Origin: Haplomitrium mnioides
Lineage: Eukaryota > Marchantiophyta > Haplomitriopsida > Calobryales
Direction: 5' to 3'
Length of the DNA: 59,251 nucleotides
NCBI GenBank assembly: GCA_049999725.1
Contig: JBNGIS010034392.1
Coordinates: 42,730 to 101,980 of the forward strand
Shown here: positions 52,151 through 59,251 of the stretch, piece by piece
How positions within the stretch are numbered: the stretch's first letter is position 1
Layout of the letters: every line of letters starts with the position of its first letter
Notes under the pieces: generated by a model
Database searches by the model: none
What the model saw: the letters and a program-made list of their open reading frames with translations, nothing else
Told to the model about the DNA's origin: nothing
Program-made: the position numbers and the translations under genes

Positions 52151-52572
52151 CAGAATAGCAAGTCGCCAGGGCTGGGAGTAGGCAATGATCACGAATCAAT
52201 CCCTACTCTTCTTCCATTCTTCTTCTTCTTCTTCTTCAAAAAAAAAAAAAACTGCTCCCTATCTTCTTGCGATCACTTTGGTCACTTCTTTGAAAGTACT
52301 CTGCTCACTACTTTGAAAACTCTTAAGGTATTGCCAAGACAATAAGAAAAACTAGTTGATCTAGTTCCTTTACTCTATTATGAATTGTTGCTTTTAAATT
52401 GATGCTCTTTCTTGGCAAATTCTTTTCGAGTTTTATTTGATTAGAATGTAAATGTGATTTTCTTACAACTACAATGTTCTTCAAAGTAGCCAAAAATCCA
52501 GGTCTATTTTCTTTCCATTTTTTTTATTTCTTGATTTTCATGCTCTACAGTGTCACTCCTTTTTTTGAACAT
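52151..52572 (-). other. copia-2 leader, PBS-proximal half
   Basis: Continuation of 34414-34814 across TIR copy C. It contains a TTC microsatellite (52207-52237) followed by a long A run on the plus strand. No gene. Confidence 0.6.
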
Positions 52573-52584
52573 GCTTTGGTACCA
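52573..52584 (-). other. PBS of copia-2
   Basis: On the minus strand TGGTACCAAAGC, two changes from TGGTATCAGAGC, immediately inside the 5' LTR. Confidence 0.7.
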
Positions 52585-52821
52585 TGTTAAATCATTGTGC
52601 ACAAAATTACTTTAGACAAATACATGATTTTTCTGAAGATTTTCTTCACTTATAAGACAACTATTGTGTTATAAATTACAAGGAAGAGGAGTGCAAATGT
52701 GTGCCTCCAAATCTGCCTCCATATACCATATTCTACAACAAAAACAAGTAGCCTTAACCTTGATTTGAGATTGAGTGAGCCATCAGATCAGCTTGGAAAC
52801 CTATCCAAGCTCATAATCTCA
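52585..52821 (-). repeat. 5' LTR of copia-2
   Basis: Minus strand TGAGATTATGAGC ... ATTTAACA. It pairs with 19571-19806 over its whole length at roughly 80 percent identity by eye. It is flanked outside by TAGATTA (52823-52829), also present next to the 3' LTR. Confidence 0.85.
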
Positions 52822-53430
52822 ATAGATTAACCATATTTGGAGAAGTACTAAATACCTTGTGGAGTAGTGGAATCTCCACTTTGCATTAACTCCAACAACG
52901 TTAAACTCTCAAATTTTCATGAATAAATGATATCTTATTGTTTATGAATGAAGATAAGAAGTTTAACTTGATAATATGGTAGTCAATATATAGAGGAGTA
53001 TTTTTACCTCCTAGAATTTTACCATTGAATTCTTTTAACATTCGTGTGTTTAACATCGACAAACATTTTTTTGGTCAACTTTTAGTGTATAACTTTGGTG
53101 ATGATTATATGGTTTTTTTGATGGAATCAAGAGTCTGCTATCTTCCCCATAGTGAATTATAATGTGATATGGGAGTGTTTATGCGAGTTCCATGCTCGCA
53201 ACGACTGATTCTCTATATGAGCGCATACATACGTGCATGCACATGCTCCTTTCTCATGTAATGGACAAAGTAAATTAAATTTCCCTAAGGAGCTTCCTAT
53301 TGTTGACACGTGTCACCACCATGTCCCTCCACGTGGCACACCTTGAATTTGCAGTGTCACCATTTCCTAAAATGCCTCTAAACTAGCTAGAATTCTAAAC
53401 TAGCAAAACAAAACACTTTACAAGGACACA
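52822..53430. other. Non-coding flank with an inverted LTR-like segment
   Basis: The first part appears to continue the leader after the PBS at 19532 once copia-2 is removed. 53180-53400, read on the minus strand, is related to 18590-18780 of the copia-3 LTR (AAATTTAATTTACTT, GAGAAAGGAGCATGTGCATG, GAGAATCAGTCGTTGCGAGC). No gene seen. Confidence 0.5.
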
Positions 53431-54510
53431 CTTTTCAAAGAAAGTATGTTGTAGAAATTCTTGAGGAGGATCAAGCAATTCCTTTGATCCATAGCAGCAA
53501 AATTGTAAGCTGCCAAGTTCCAATACCTCACGCTTGTGGAGTTGGGAAATATGAGAAGAATAGATTTCAATCACTCAAATCACCAACAAAAAGGACCATA
53601 ATATGCTACAAAAAAGAGGGAGGAAGATCGAAGAGAAACTTGAACATACTATAATTGTGGTTAGATAGGATATATTGCAATCAATTGGAGAGCAGTATGA
53701 TGCAATCAAGAGTGAGTATCTCAACAACCTGTTCATAATGCCAACAATGAAGAAGATGAAGAATGTTAAGGAAATGATAGGCACCACTAAAAAAACCTCG
53801 TGGTTTTGTTGGGATAAAGAAGAAAGGCGAGGGAAGCATTCGACAAAGTCAAGCCTACTAAATAGAAAAATAAAAAATAGAGGATTAATTGTGATTGATA
53901 GATAGATGGAACAAAATGCAATAAGAGTTTTTGTCCACTCTAGAGCAGAAGAAAATTAATTATCACAAGCTATAATATTGAAGTTGAACTTGCTACTTAA
54001 AAGCAAAAGAGCATGAGATTGTGGAAATGGAAAATGGTCAAAGTGAGCCTATTGAAAGATTGTCACAAAGTATAGCTTCATATAAGGGCAGCTGTAAAGA
54101 GAAGTTGGAGTGGAAGATCATAACATTGGCAAGATACAATGCTATTCTTGGAATGAAGTAGTTACGAAGATATAATCTACAAGTAGATTGGCAAAAGAAG
54201 ACAATCACGACATCTCAATAGAAGATTTGGGGAGATTGAGTACAATCTCATTCAAGACACCTACCTCTATATATGATTGGAGAAAATTAAATCAAAAGAC
54301 AATATGTGGTGTTTTTAAACTTATATGTAAGCTCATAATTGATAAAGAAGATTCAAAGCATAAAGTTTCACATGAATTTCAAGGTGTTTCGAAGTAGTTC
54401 CACGATGTTTTTCCTTAATGATATCTCTTATGACTTGTTGCCTTAACAATGCATTGATCATAAGATCAAGATTATTCCAATATACTCCACCGTGCAAGAC
54501 ACCATATCTC
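53431..54510 (+). pseudogene. Ty3/gypsy fragment (gypsy-6): zinc knuckle, protease, RT start
   Basis: Near 53640 a degraded gag zinc knuckle reads YYNCG..IGYIAINW (the first Cys and last Cys/Pro positions changed). Around 54040-54215 come a protease tail and linker text with ARYNAILGMK, LRRYNLQVDWQKKTITT, as in gypsy (ILG..WL...P.IDW....I). Near 54390-54505 the RT leader follows: DVF, NDISYDLLP, CIDHKIKIIP and TPPCKTPYL (family DHKI.L.PG..P...P.YR). It is cut at 54510 by copia-1. Stops and frameshifts abound. No LTR is seen. Confidence 0.7.
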
Positions 54511-54729
54511 TGTTACAATTAGAGGCAGAGAGATCAAGAACACATGCACAAACACAATATGCAAGAATGTCTTCACTATACGGCAGGAGCGCCAACAAAT
54601 ACAGAGGGGAATGAGAGAGCATAGTGTGCATCTCAATCAACCCCTTATATATACATTAAGCTAACTGTGCTAACGTAACTGTGCTAAGGTGGCTGCCAAG
54701 TTAACCGACAGTTAGAGCTCGTAACTTCA
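54511..54729 (-). repeat. 3' LTR of copia-1
   Basis: 219 bp; minus strand TGAAGTTACGAGC ... AATTGTAACA. TATA box TATATATAAGG (minus) near 54650. The gag-pol frame ends 46 bp inside it (stop at 54684-54686). Two GCTAACTGTGCTAACGTAAC-like tandem words lie at 54660-54685. Confidence 0.85.
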
Positions 54730-57032
54730 ATACTCCCCCTCGAGCTCAAGATACACACCCCAAGCTGCTTCCGAAATCTATGCAGCTTCTCTGCTCCTAA
54801 TGCCTTAGTGAAAATATCAGCCAACTGCTCCTCAGTGCTGATGTACTGCAAGTCGATCACCCTAGCCAAAACCTTCTCTCTAACAAAATGATAATGCACT
54901 TCAATGTGCTTTGAACGTGCATGAAAAACAGGGTTACTAGCTAGCTGAATACTGCTTATATTGTCACAATGGACCCTCACTGGGCCTCTTACAGGGACAT
55001 CTACATCTTGCAAAAATTTTAGCAACCATATTACCTCACATGTAGCCATTGCTGCCCCTCGATACTCCGACTCTGTGCTTGAGAGGGCAACAGTTGGTTG
55101 CTTCTTGCTGCTCCATGCAACTCCGGCACTTCCAAATGAAAAAACAAAGCCACTAGTCGATCTCCGGTCACCAGCACTTCCTGCCCAATCTGCATCTGTA
55201 AAACCAGCAAGCTGGAATGCACTATTGCTGTCATAAAACAGCCCAAACTGAAGTGTGGCTTTTACATACCGAAAAATCCTGCGCACAACATCCATGTGTG
55301 GCTTCCTCGGAGTCTGCATAAACTGACTGACCAGGCCCACACAATAACTCAAATCTGGCCTGGTGATGGTGCTATATATCAAGCTACCTACCATCTTCCT
55401 GAAGCTTGAAGGATCATCTAGTAACTCCCCTTCATGACTGACCAGCTTCGTATTCTGATCAAGGGGTATGGCAATCGGTTTACAACCTGTCATTCCATAT
55501 CTAGACAGCATCTCCAATGCATATTGTCTCTGAATCAACCAGATCCCCTGATCTGATTTGATCACCTCAATGCCAAGGAAATGCCTCAGCTCACCTAGAT
55601 CCTTCATCTCAAACTTCAATTGCAGCAAGTTCTTAACTTCCAAAATATCATCAAGACTACCTCCAGTCAAGATTAAATCATCAACATATATGAGTATGAG
55701 CATGGGTCCCTTCTCCGTCCTCCTGACATAAAGAGAATAATCTGAATTCGAAATCTGGAACCCAATAGTAACAAGATACTCACCAATCTTGTTCGACCAT
55801 GCTCGAGGTGCTTGCTTAAGCCCATATAGAGCCTTCTTCAGCCTACAAACCTGATCTGGATGGACCAGATCTATGAACCCCTGTGGCTGTACCATATACA
55901 CCTCCTCTTCCAGCTCCCCATGTAGAAATGCATTCTTCACGTCCATTTGGTGTAAAGTCCACCGTTTTGCTGCTGCCACTGCAATCACAGCTCGGACCGT
56001 GGTCATTCTGGCTACAGGGCTGAAAGTCTCCTCATAATCAATACCATGAGTCTGAGCGTACCCTTTCGCTACCAGCCTTGCCTTAAACCTGCTTATACTG
56101 CCATCTTCATTCCTCTTCACTTTGTAAACCCACTTACAACCGATAGCTTTCTTACCTGCAGGTAAATCGACCAGATCCCAAGTCTGGTTTTTCTCCAAGG
56201 CCTCCATCTCTTCAACCATAGCTGTAGTCCACCTGGAATCACCTAAAGCCTCATGAAAAACAGCAGGCTCCTTCTCAGTGATTACGTGAACCATATAAGC
56301 ATGATGAAGCGCGAATGCACCCTTGTGCATTAATCTGTCCACTGGGTATCTTACCCTCTCACTCCTCCGAAGTGGTGGACTCTGTAATGGCTGTACTGGC
56401 TGCCCTTGTACTCGAGTGGTTGCTGAAATCTCCCTCAGCTCCTCATCTCCATCATCATGGCTACCACCAGCACCTCTAACCTCCGATTGTGAGCTAGTTG
56501 AGGCTTGCAACTCCATGTTCCGTCGCAACCTATCCTGCAATATACCACTGCTACTACACTCACCTTGAGGTCCACTGAGCTCCTGTACTTGTTGATTCTC
56601 CTCAAGCATCACCTGCTTGCCTTTCACATCAACATGTGCATCAACAATCTTAGGACTATACCAACTGCTCAGTTCATCAAAAACAACATCTCTACTCACT
56701 CTCACCAGACCTGATGTAGGACAATAACACTTATAACCCTTCTGTTCACCTGAGTACCCTATAAACACACACTTCTCAGCCTTAGGATCCAGCTTGCCTC
56801 TCGTCTCAACTGGAACATGAACATAAGCAATACAGCCGAAAACCTTCAAATGTGAAATATCGGGCCTCCACCCAGTGAACTTCTCTTCGGGTGTCATCCC
56901 ATGTACAGCAGCTGTAGGCGTGCGGTTCATGATGTACACCGCTGTAGCCACAGCTTCTGCCCAATAATGATGAGGCAGACTCTTCTCATTCATAAACGCA
57001 CGTGCTATCTCCGCAACATGCCGATTCTTCCT
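54684..57032 (-). CDS. copia-1 pol, second part: integrase C-part, RT, RNase H
   Basis: The open frame continues from the codon after the stop at 57033-57035 to TAG at 54684-54686, about 782 codons; the first internal Met is at 56993. Counting from that Met: post-core integrase 1-110 (HYWAEAVATAVYIMNRTPT, GKLDPKAEKCVFIGYS), a hydrophilic linker 120-215, RT about 265-510 with WDLVDLPAGKKAIGCKWVYK, MDVKNAFLHGELEEEVYM and the catalytic loop YVDD (436-439), then RNase H with TDADWAGSAGDRRSTSG, STESEYRGAA, HCDNISSI and ADIFTKALG. No other stop or frameshift. It would be translated only by reading through the stop or from an internal start. Confidence 0.93.
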   Translation of the reverse strand, partial: RKNRHVAEIARAFMNEKSLPHHYWAEAVATAVYIMNRTPTAAVHGMTPEEKFTGWRPDISHLKVFGCIAYVHVPVETRGKLDPKAEKCVFIGYSGEQKGYKCYCPTSGLVRVSRDVVFDELSSWYSPKIVDAHVDVKGKQVMLEENQQVQELSGPQGECSSSGILQDRLRRNMELQASTSSQSEVRGAGGSHDDGDEELREISATTRVQGQPVQPLQSPPLRRSERVRYPVDRLMHKGAFALHHAYMVHVITEKEPAVFHEALGDSRWTTAMVEEMEALEKNQTWDLVDLPAGKKAIGCKWVYKVKRNEDGSISRFKARLVAKGYAQTHGIDYEETFSPVARMTTVRAVIAVAAAKRWTLHQMDVKNAFLHGELEEEVYMVQPQGFIDLVHPDQVCRLKKALYGLKQAPRAWSNKIGEYLVTIGFQISNSDYSLYVRRTEKGPMLILIYVDDLILTGGSLDDILEVKNLLQLKFEMKDLGELRHFLGIEVIKSDQGIWLIQRQYALEMLSRYGMTGCKPIAIPLDQNTKLVSHEGELLDDPSSFRKMVGSLIYSTITRPDLSYCVGLVSQFMQTPRKPHMDVVRRIFRYVKATLQFGLFYDSNSAFQLAGFTDADWAGSAGDRRSTSGFVFSFGSAGVAWSSKKQPTVALSSTESEYRGAAMATCEVIWLLKFLQDVDVPVRGPVRVHCDNISSIQLASNPVFHARSKHIEVHYHFVREKVLARVIDLQYISTEEQLADIFTKALGAEKLHRFRKQLGVCILSSRGSIEVTSSNCRLTWQPP
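54730..54744 (-). other. Polypurine tract of copia-1
   Basis: Minus strand CTCGAGGGGGAGTAT directly before the LTR TG. It is the usual primer for plus-strand DNA synthesis in copia elements, and is also translated as part of the pol tail. Confidence 0.8.
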
Positions 57033-58955
57033 CTAAGCAACTCCATTTTGTTGAGGCGTATACCTGCAAGTCTGCTGTCTCTTGATGCCTTCTCTCTGCA
57101 AGTATGAACAAAACTCTCCAGAAAAGTACTCACCTCCACCATCAGATCTAAGGCACTTGATGTGCTGCCCTTTCTCCTTCTCCACCATTGCTCGAAAATG
57201 TTTGAAGTGTGAAAACACCTCACTCTTCTGCTTCATGAAATAGATCCACATTTTCCTTGAGCAATCATCAATGAAAGTAACATAGTAAGAACACCCACCA
57301 AGTGAAGCTGTTCTTGTAGGGCCCCACACATCTGAATGTACAACCTCCAGTGGCCTCTTAGCCGCATATGCCTCATGAGTGAATGGTCGCATTGTTTGCT
57401 TCGCAAACTGACATGCTTCACAAATCTTCTGCATGTCCTGCACCTTAAACTTCGGCAATCCATTAACAACTCCAGATGACTGCATATGTCTCAACCTCGG
57501 AATGTTGACATGTCCAATCCTCTTGTGCCAAATCTCTATATCTGACACTACTCCAGTGCCATGAGCAAACATTGCCTCAGTAACATTTGGAATACTCACA
57601 TCCAACGTGAACATCCTGCCACTCTTCTTACCTGTAGTAATCAGGTTGCAATTGTTGCCCCAATCCTCTATATAAACTCCAGTAGGATTGAATCTCACCT
57701 GCATATTCTGCTCAACACACTGCCCAACCGAAATAAGATTCTTCTGTATCATAGGCACGTGCAAAACATCCTCCAAACACTTGGTCTCACCATTCTCCAT
57801 CATAACAGGAACACGGCCAATCTTCTGGATAGGATGCATGGATGAGTCACCGGTCTCAACATACCCAGGTGTACTCATATCTCTGGTCTCCTTGAACCAC
57901 TCTCCATGACCAGTCATGTGGTTCGAACATGCGGAATCTATGAACCACTTATCCTCTACTCCAGATTGTGCACTAGACACTGCTGAGAACCCATGCTGCA
58001 TGACAAATAATGAACCCTTGCCTGCATTGGTCTCTGCATAATTCCCCTGTGCAGTGTTCCCTTTCATGTCATTCTGCTTTTTGTAACAATCCTTGGCCAT
58101 ATGCCCGGACTTGCCACAATAATAGCACTCTGTACCTGACATGTTGTGCTGACCTCCACGTCCTTGAGTTCTCCCCCTGCCTCTGGTCTGGCCTCTGCCA
58201 CCATACTGCTGCTGGGAGTTGGACTGTGTCGGTGCACTAGAACGTCCTCGACCAGTGTTACCTCTCGCTGAAAATCTGCCTCTTCCTCTACCCCGATTCG
58301 AGTAGAACACCTGCTCAGAGTTGCTTTGACTACTTGAGGCTCCCCCTCCAAGGTCAAGCTCTTCAGCAACAAGCATCGCGATGAGTTGCGCAAAGGAAGT
58401 GGTTCCCTCACGTGTCCTCATGGATGTCTTGAACTGCTTATACTCCTTACCTAAACCATTCAAACACACAGCTAGCATGGCACTCTCCTTGACTTGCTCT
58501 CCAACATTTGCTAACTGCTCAGCCAAAGACTTGATCTTCAAAGCAAACGCATTGACATTCATCCTCTCCTTTTGCAGATTAAAGAACTCCATCTGCAAAG
58601 TCAACTTGCGTGCATCTGAGGAAACTGCATACCTCTCCTTGAGAAGATCCCAAGCCTCATTGGGTGTCTTGGCTGCCGACACATAACCCATCATTTTGTC
58701 GTCGACACTAATAGTTAGCCAATAGAGCAGTCGATGTACCTTCGCAATATGCGCCTTGTAACGCTGCATGTCTTCACTTGTCGGCGATGGACTAAGTACA
58801 GGCTCTTCCTCTTCGCCTGTGATGAGTTCCCAGAAATCTCTCCCCTTGATTAAATTCGTCATCCGGACCGACCAAACTGAATAATTGTGTTCATTCAGCT
58901 TGTCAGTCACAATCTGGGAGACACCATCCGCCATGTGAACAAACTGTAAAACCAA
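57033..58955 (-). CDS. copia-1 gag, protease and integrase to the third catalytic position
   Basis: 640 codons. The likely native start is the second Met (residue 8, MADGVSQIVTDKL, base 58934), matching the copia-2 start. Gag covers about 8-250; an Arg/Gly-rich stretch 221-268; zinc knuckle CYYCGKSGHMAKDC (277-290); protease WFIDSACSNHMTG with D340-S-A; integrase zinc part H477, H482, C512, C515; core D542 (HSDVWGP) and D605 (RSDGGGEY). The frame ends TPQQNGVA and then TAG, at the position where copia integrases have the catalytic Glu of the D,D35E triad. The truncated product keeps gag and protease but lacks the integrase Glu, RT and RNase H. Confidence 0.94.
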   Translation of the reverse strand: MVLQFVHMADGVSQIVTDKLNEHNYSVWSVRMTNLIKGRDFWELITGEEEEPVLSPSPTSEDMQRYKAHIAKVHRLLYWLTISVDDKMMGYVSAAKTPNEAWDLLKERYAVSSDARKLTLQMEFFNLQKERMNVNAFALKIKSLAEQLANVGEQVKESAMLAVCLNGLGKEYKQFKTSMRTREGTTSFAQLIAMLVAEELDLGGGASSSQSNSEQVFYSNRGRGRGRFSARGNTGRGRSSAPTQSNSQQQYGGRGQTRGRGRTQGRGGQHNMSGTECYYCGKSGHMAKDCYKKQNDMKGNTAQGNYAETNAGKGSLFVMQHGFSAVSSAQSGVEDKWFIDSACSNHMTGHGEWFKETRDMSTPGYVETGDSSMHPIQKIGRVPVMMENGETKCLEDVLHVPMIQKNLISVGQCVEQNMQVRFNPTGVYIEDWGNNCNLITTGKKSGRMFTLDVSIPNVTEAMFAHGTGVVSDIEIWHKRIGHVNIPRLRHMQSSGVVNGLPKFKVQDMQKICEACQFAKQTMRPFTHEAYAAKRPLEVVHSDVWGPTRTASLGGCSYYVTFIDDCSRKMWIYFMKQKSEVFSHFKHFRAMVEKEKGQHIKCLRSDGGGEYFSGEFCSYLQREGIKRQQTCRYTPQQNGVA

Positions 58956-59251
58956 TCAGGTAAGTAGAAACAAGTGTCGAGTTGAAATCAAAAAAAATTT
59001 CTGGTTTCCACCCTCAGGAAAGTCGCAGATCAGAAAACAGGAGTCCCCTGTTCCAAATATGTGAAAAAAGAGGAAAAATATAAGACCCCTATAAGAAAAG
59101 ACTTAGTTAGTTCTTATAACACAGAGGTTCTTATTCACTAAGTTGTTCTTATCTAACAGATTCTTATATAGTGAAAGTTTCTTTTGAAAGAAGAACTAAC
59201 GTAAAATAAGAACAAATTTAAAACAAGAACATTGACTTTGAGGAGGGGTGG
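58956..59251 (-). other. copia-1 leader (partial)
   Basis: Upstream of gag. No LTR or PBS is present within these 296 bp, consistent with a long leader. From 59105 to 59215 the words GTTCTTAT and GAACTAA recur several times. TGGAAACCAG (59007-59016, minus) has a counterpart in the copia-2 leader. Confidence 0.6.

Larger units (their letters stand above)
19571..52821 (-). mobile_element. copia-2: one minus-strand copia spread over 33 kb by nested insertions
   Basis: The 3' LTR (19571-19806), RNase H/RT/integrase (19807-22295), integrase start/protease/gag (32730-34413), leader (34414-34814 and 52151-52572), PBS (52573-52584) and 5' LTR (52585-52821) lie in the right order and strand for one element. 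The coding parts align to copia-1 (54511-59251). At the 22295/32730 break the missing copia sequence is only a few bases. TAGATTA lies at 19564-19570 and again at 52823-52829, consistent with a target duplication. The LTRs are roughly 80 percent identical by eye, so the insertion is old. TIR copies B and C account for most of the extra length. Confidence 0.85.
54511..59251 (-). mobile_element. copia-1: young, nearly intact Ty1/copia element (5' LTR off-window)
   Basis: Minus-strand element with 3' LTR (54511-54729), PPT, a gag-pol frame of about 1420 codons with one stop (57033-57035), and the start of a leader at the window edge. It shares gag, pol and LTR ends with copia-2 but is far better preserved. 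It inserted into the gypsy-6 fragment; the base run ATCTC at 54506-54510 would be the target duplication, testable only with sequence beyond the window. Given a leader of about 820 bp in copia-2, the 5' LTR is expected roughly 500 bp beyond the end. Confidence 0.92.

Noticed and set aside
57561-58686. Several 70-100 codon plus-strand frames opposite copia-1 gag
   Set aside because: They are antisense shadows of a strong, motif-rich minus-strand gag-pol frame.
1-59251. tRNA, rRNA or ordinary plant host genes
   Set aside because: No cloverleaf-like or rRNA-like sequence and no non-transposon protein family was recognised on either strand.

Overview
This window is nuclear DNA from a land plant with a large, repeat-rich, AT-rich genome. 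I see no ordinary host gene, tRNA or rRNA. Almost every coding trace belongs to a transposable element: Ty1/copia and Ty3/gypsy polyproteins with plant-type PBS and PPT signals (TGGTATCAGAGC-type; one Athila/Tat-like TTTTTGG...), solo and paired LTRs, and a large terminal-inverted-repeat (TIR) element present three times. The elements suggest a non-seed plant such as a fern, lycophyte or bryophyte, but that is only an inference.

Layout. 1-1048: 3' end of a copia element. 1049-3160: degenerate repeats, an LTR-like promoter and a minisatellite with a 10-N assembly gap. 3161-10194: a decayed Athila/Tat-like gypsy with both LTRs. 10195-12343: LTR debris of a second gypsy family. 12344-16753: TIR element copy A. 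16754-19570: a decayed + strand copia with a long LTR. 19571-52821: one minus-strand copia (copia-2) stretched to 33 kb by nested insertions. Its 3' LTR is at 19571-19806 and its 5' LTR at 52585-52821. TIR copy B (22296-32729) sits in its integrase region and TIR copy C (34815-52150) in its leader. Copy C is itself split by a rearranged gypsy cluster (41762-49416), one LTR of which holds a further 2.56 kb insertion. 52822-54510: LTR-like sequence and a gypsy fragment. 54511-59251: a young minus-strand copia (copia-1), nearly intact, with one in-frame stop; its 5' LTR lies beyond the window.

The notable system is the TIR element. Pieced together from three diverged copies, it carries two divergent genes around a spacer of about 440-460 bp. 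One is a multi-exon gene ending in a beta-class DNA amino-methyltransferase domain (motif IV as DIPY, then the K-P helix and a DLCxxxGT motif I), the arrangement of bacterial 4mC/6mA methyltransferases. The other encodes a transposase-like protein with hallmarks I associate with DUF7869 (LQLDN..REN.N, a GHTH-like motif, a C-terminal FW.AK module). Copy C is bounded by perfect 19-bp inverted repeats and an exact 5-bp duplication (CAGAA). Introns and flanks carry arrays of a diverged palindrome with core ATGCGCGCAT, many of them framed by GTCC...GGAC. No copy here is intact. A modification enzyme, a putative transposase and palindromic arrays in one mobile unit form the most promising candidate for something undescribed.

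Inferred order of events, oldest first: the copia-3 and gypsy-6 background, copia-2, TIR copies B and C, the gypsy-5 cluster and the insert in its LTR, then copia-1.
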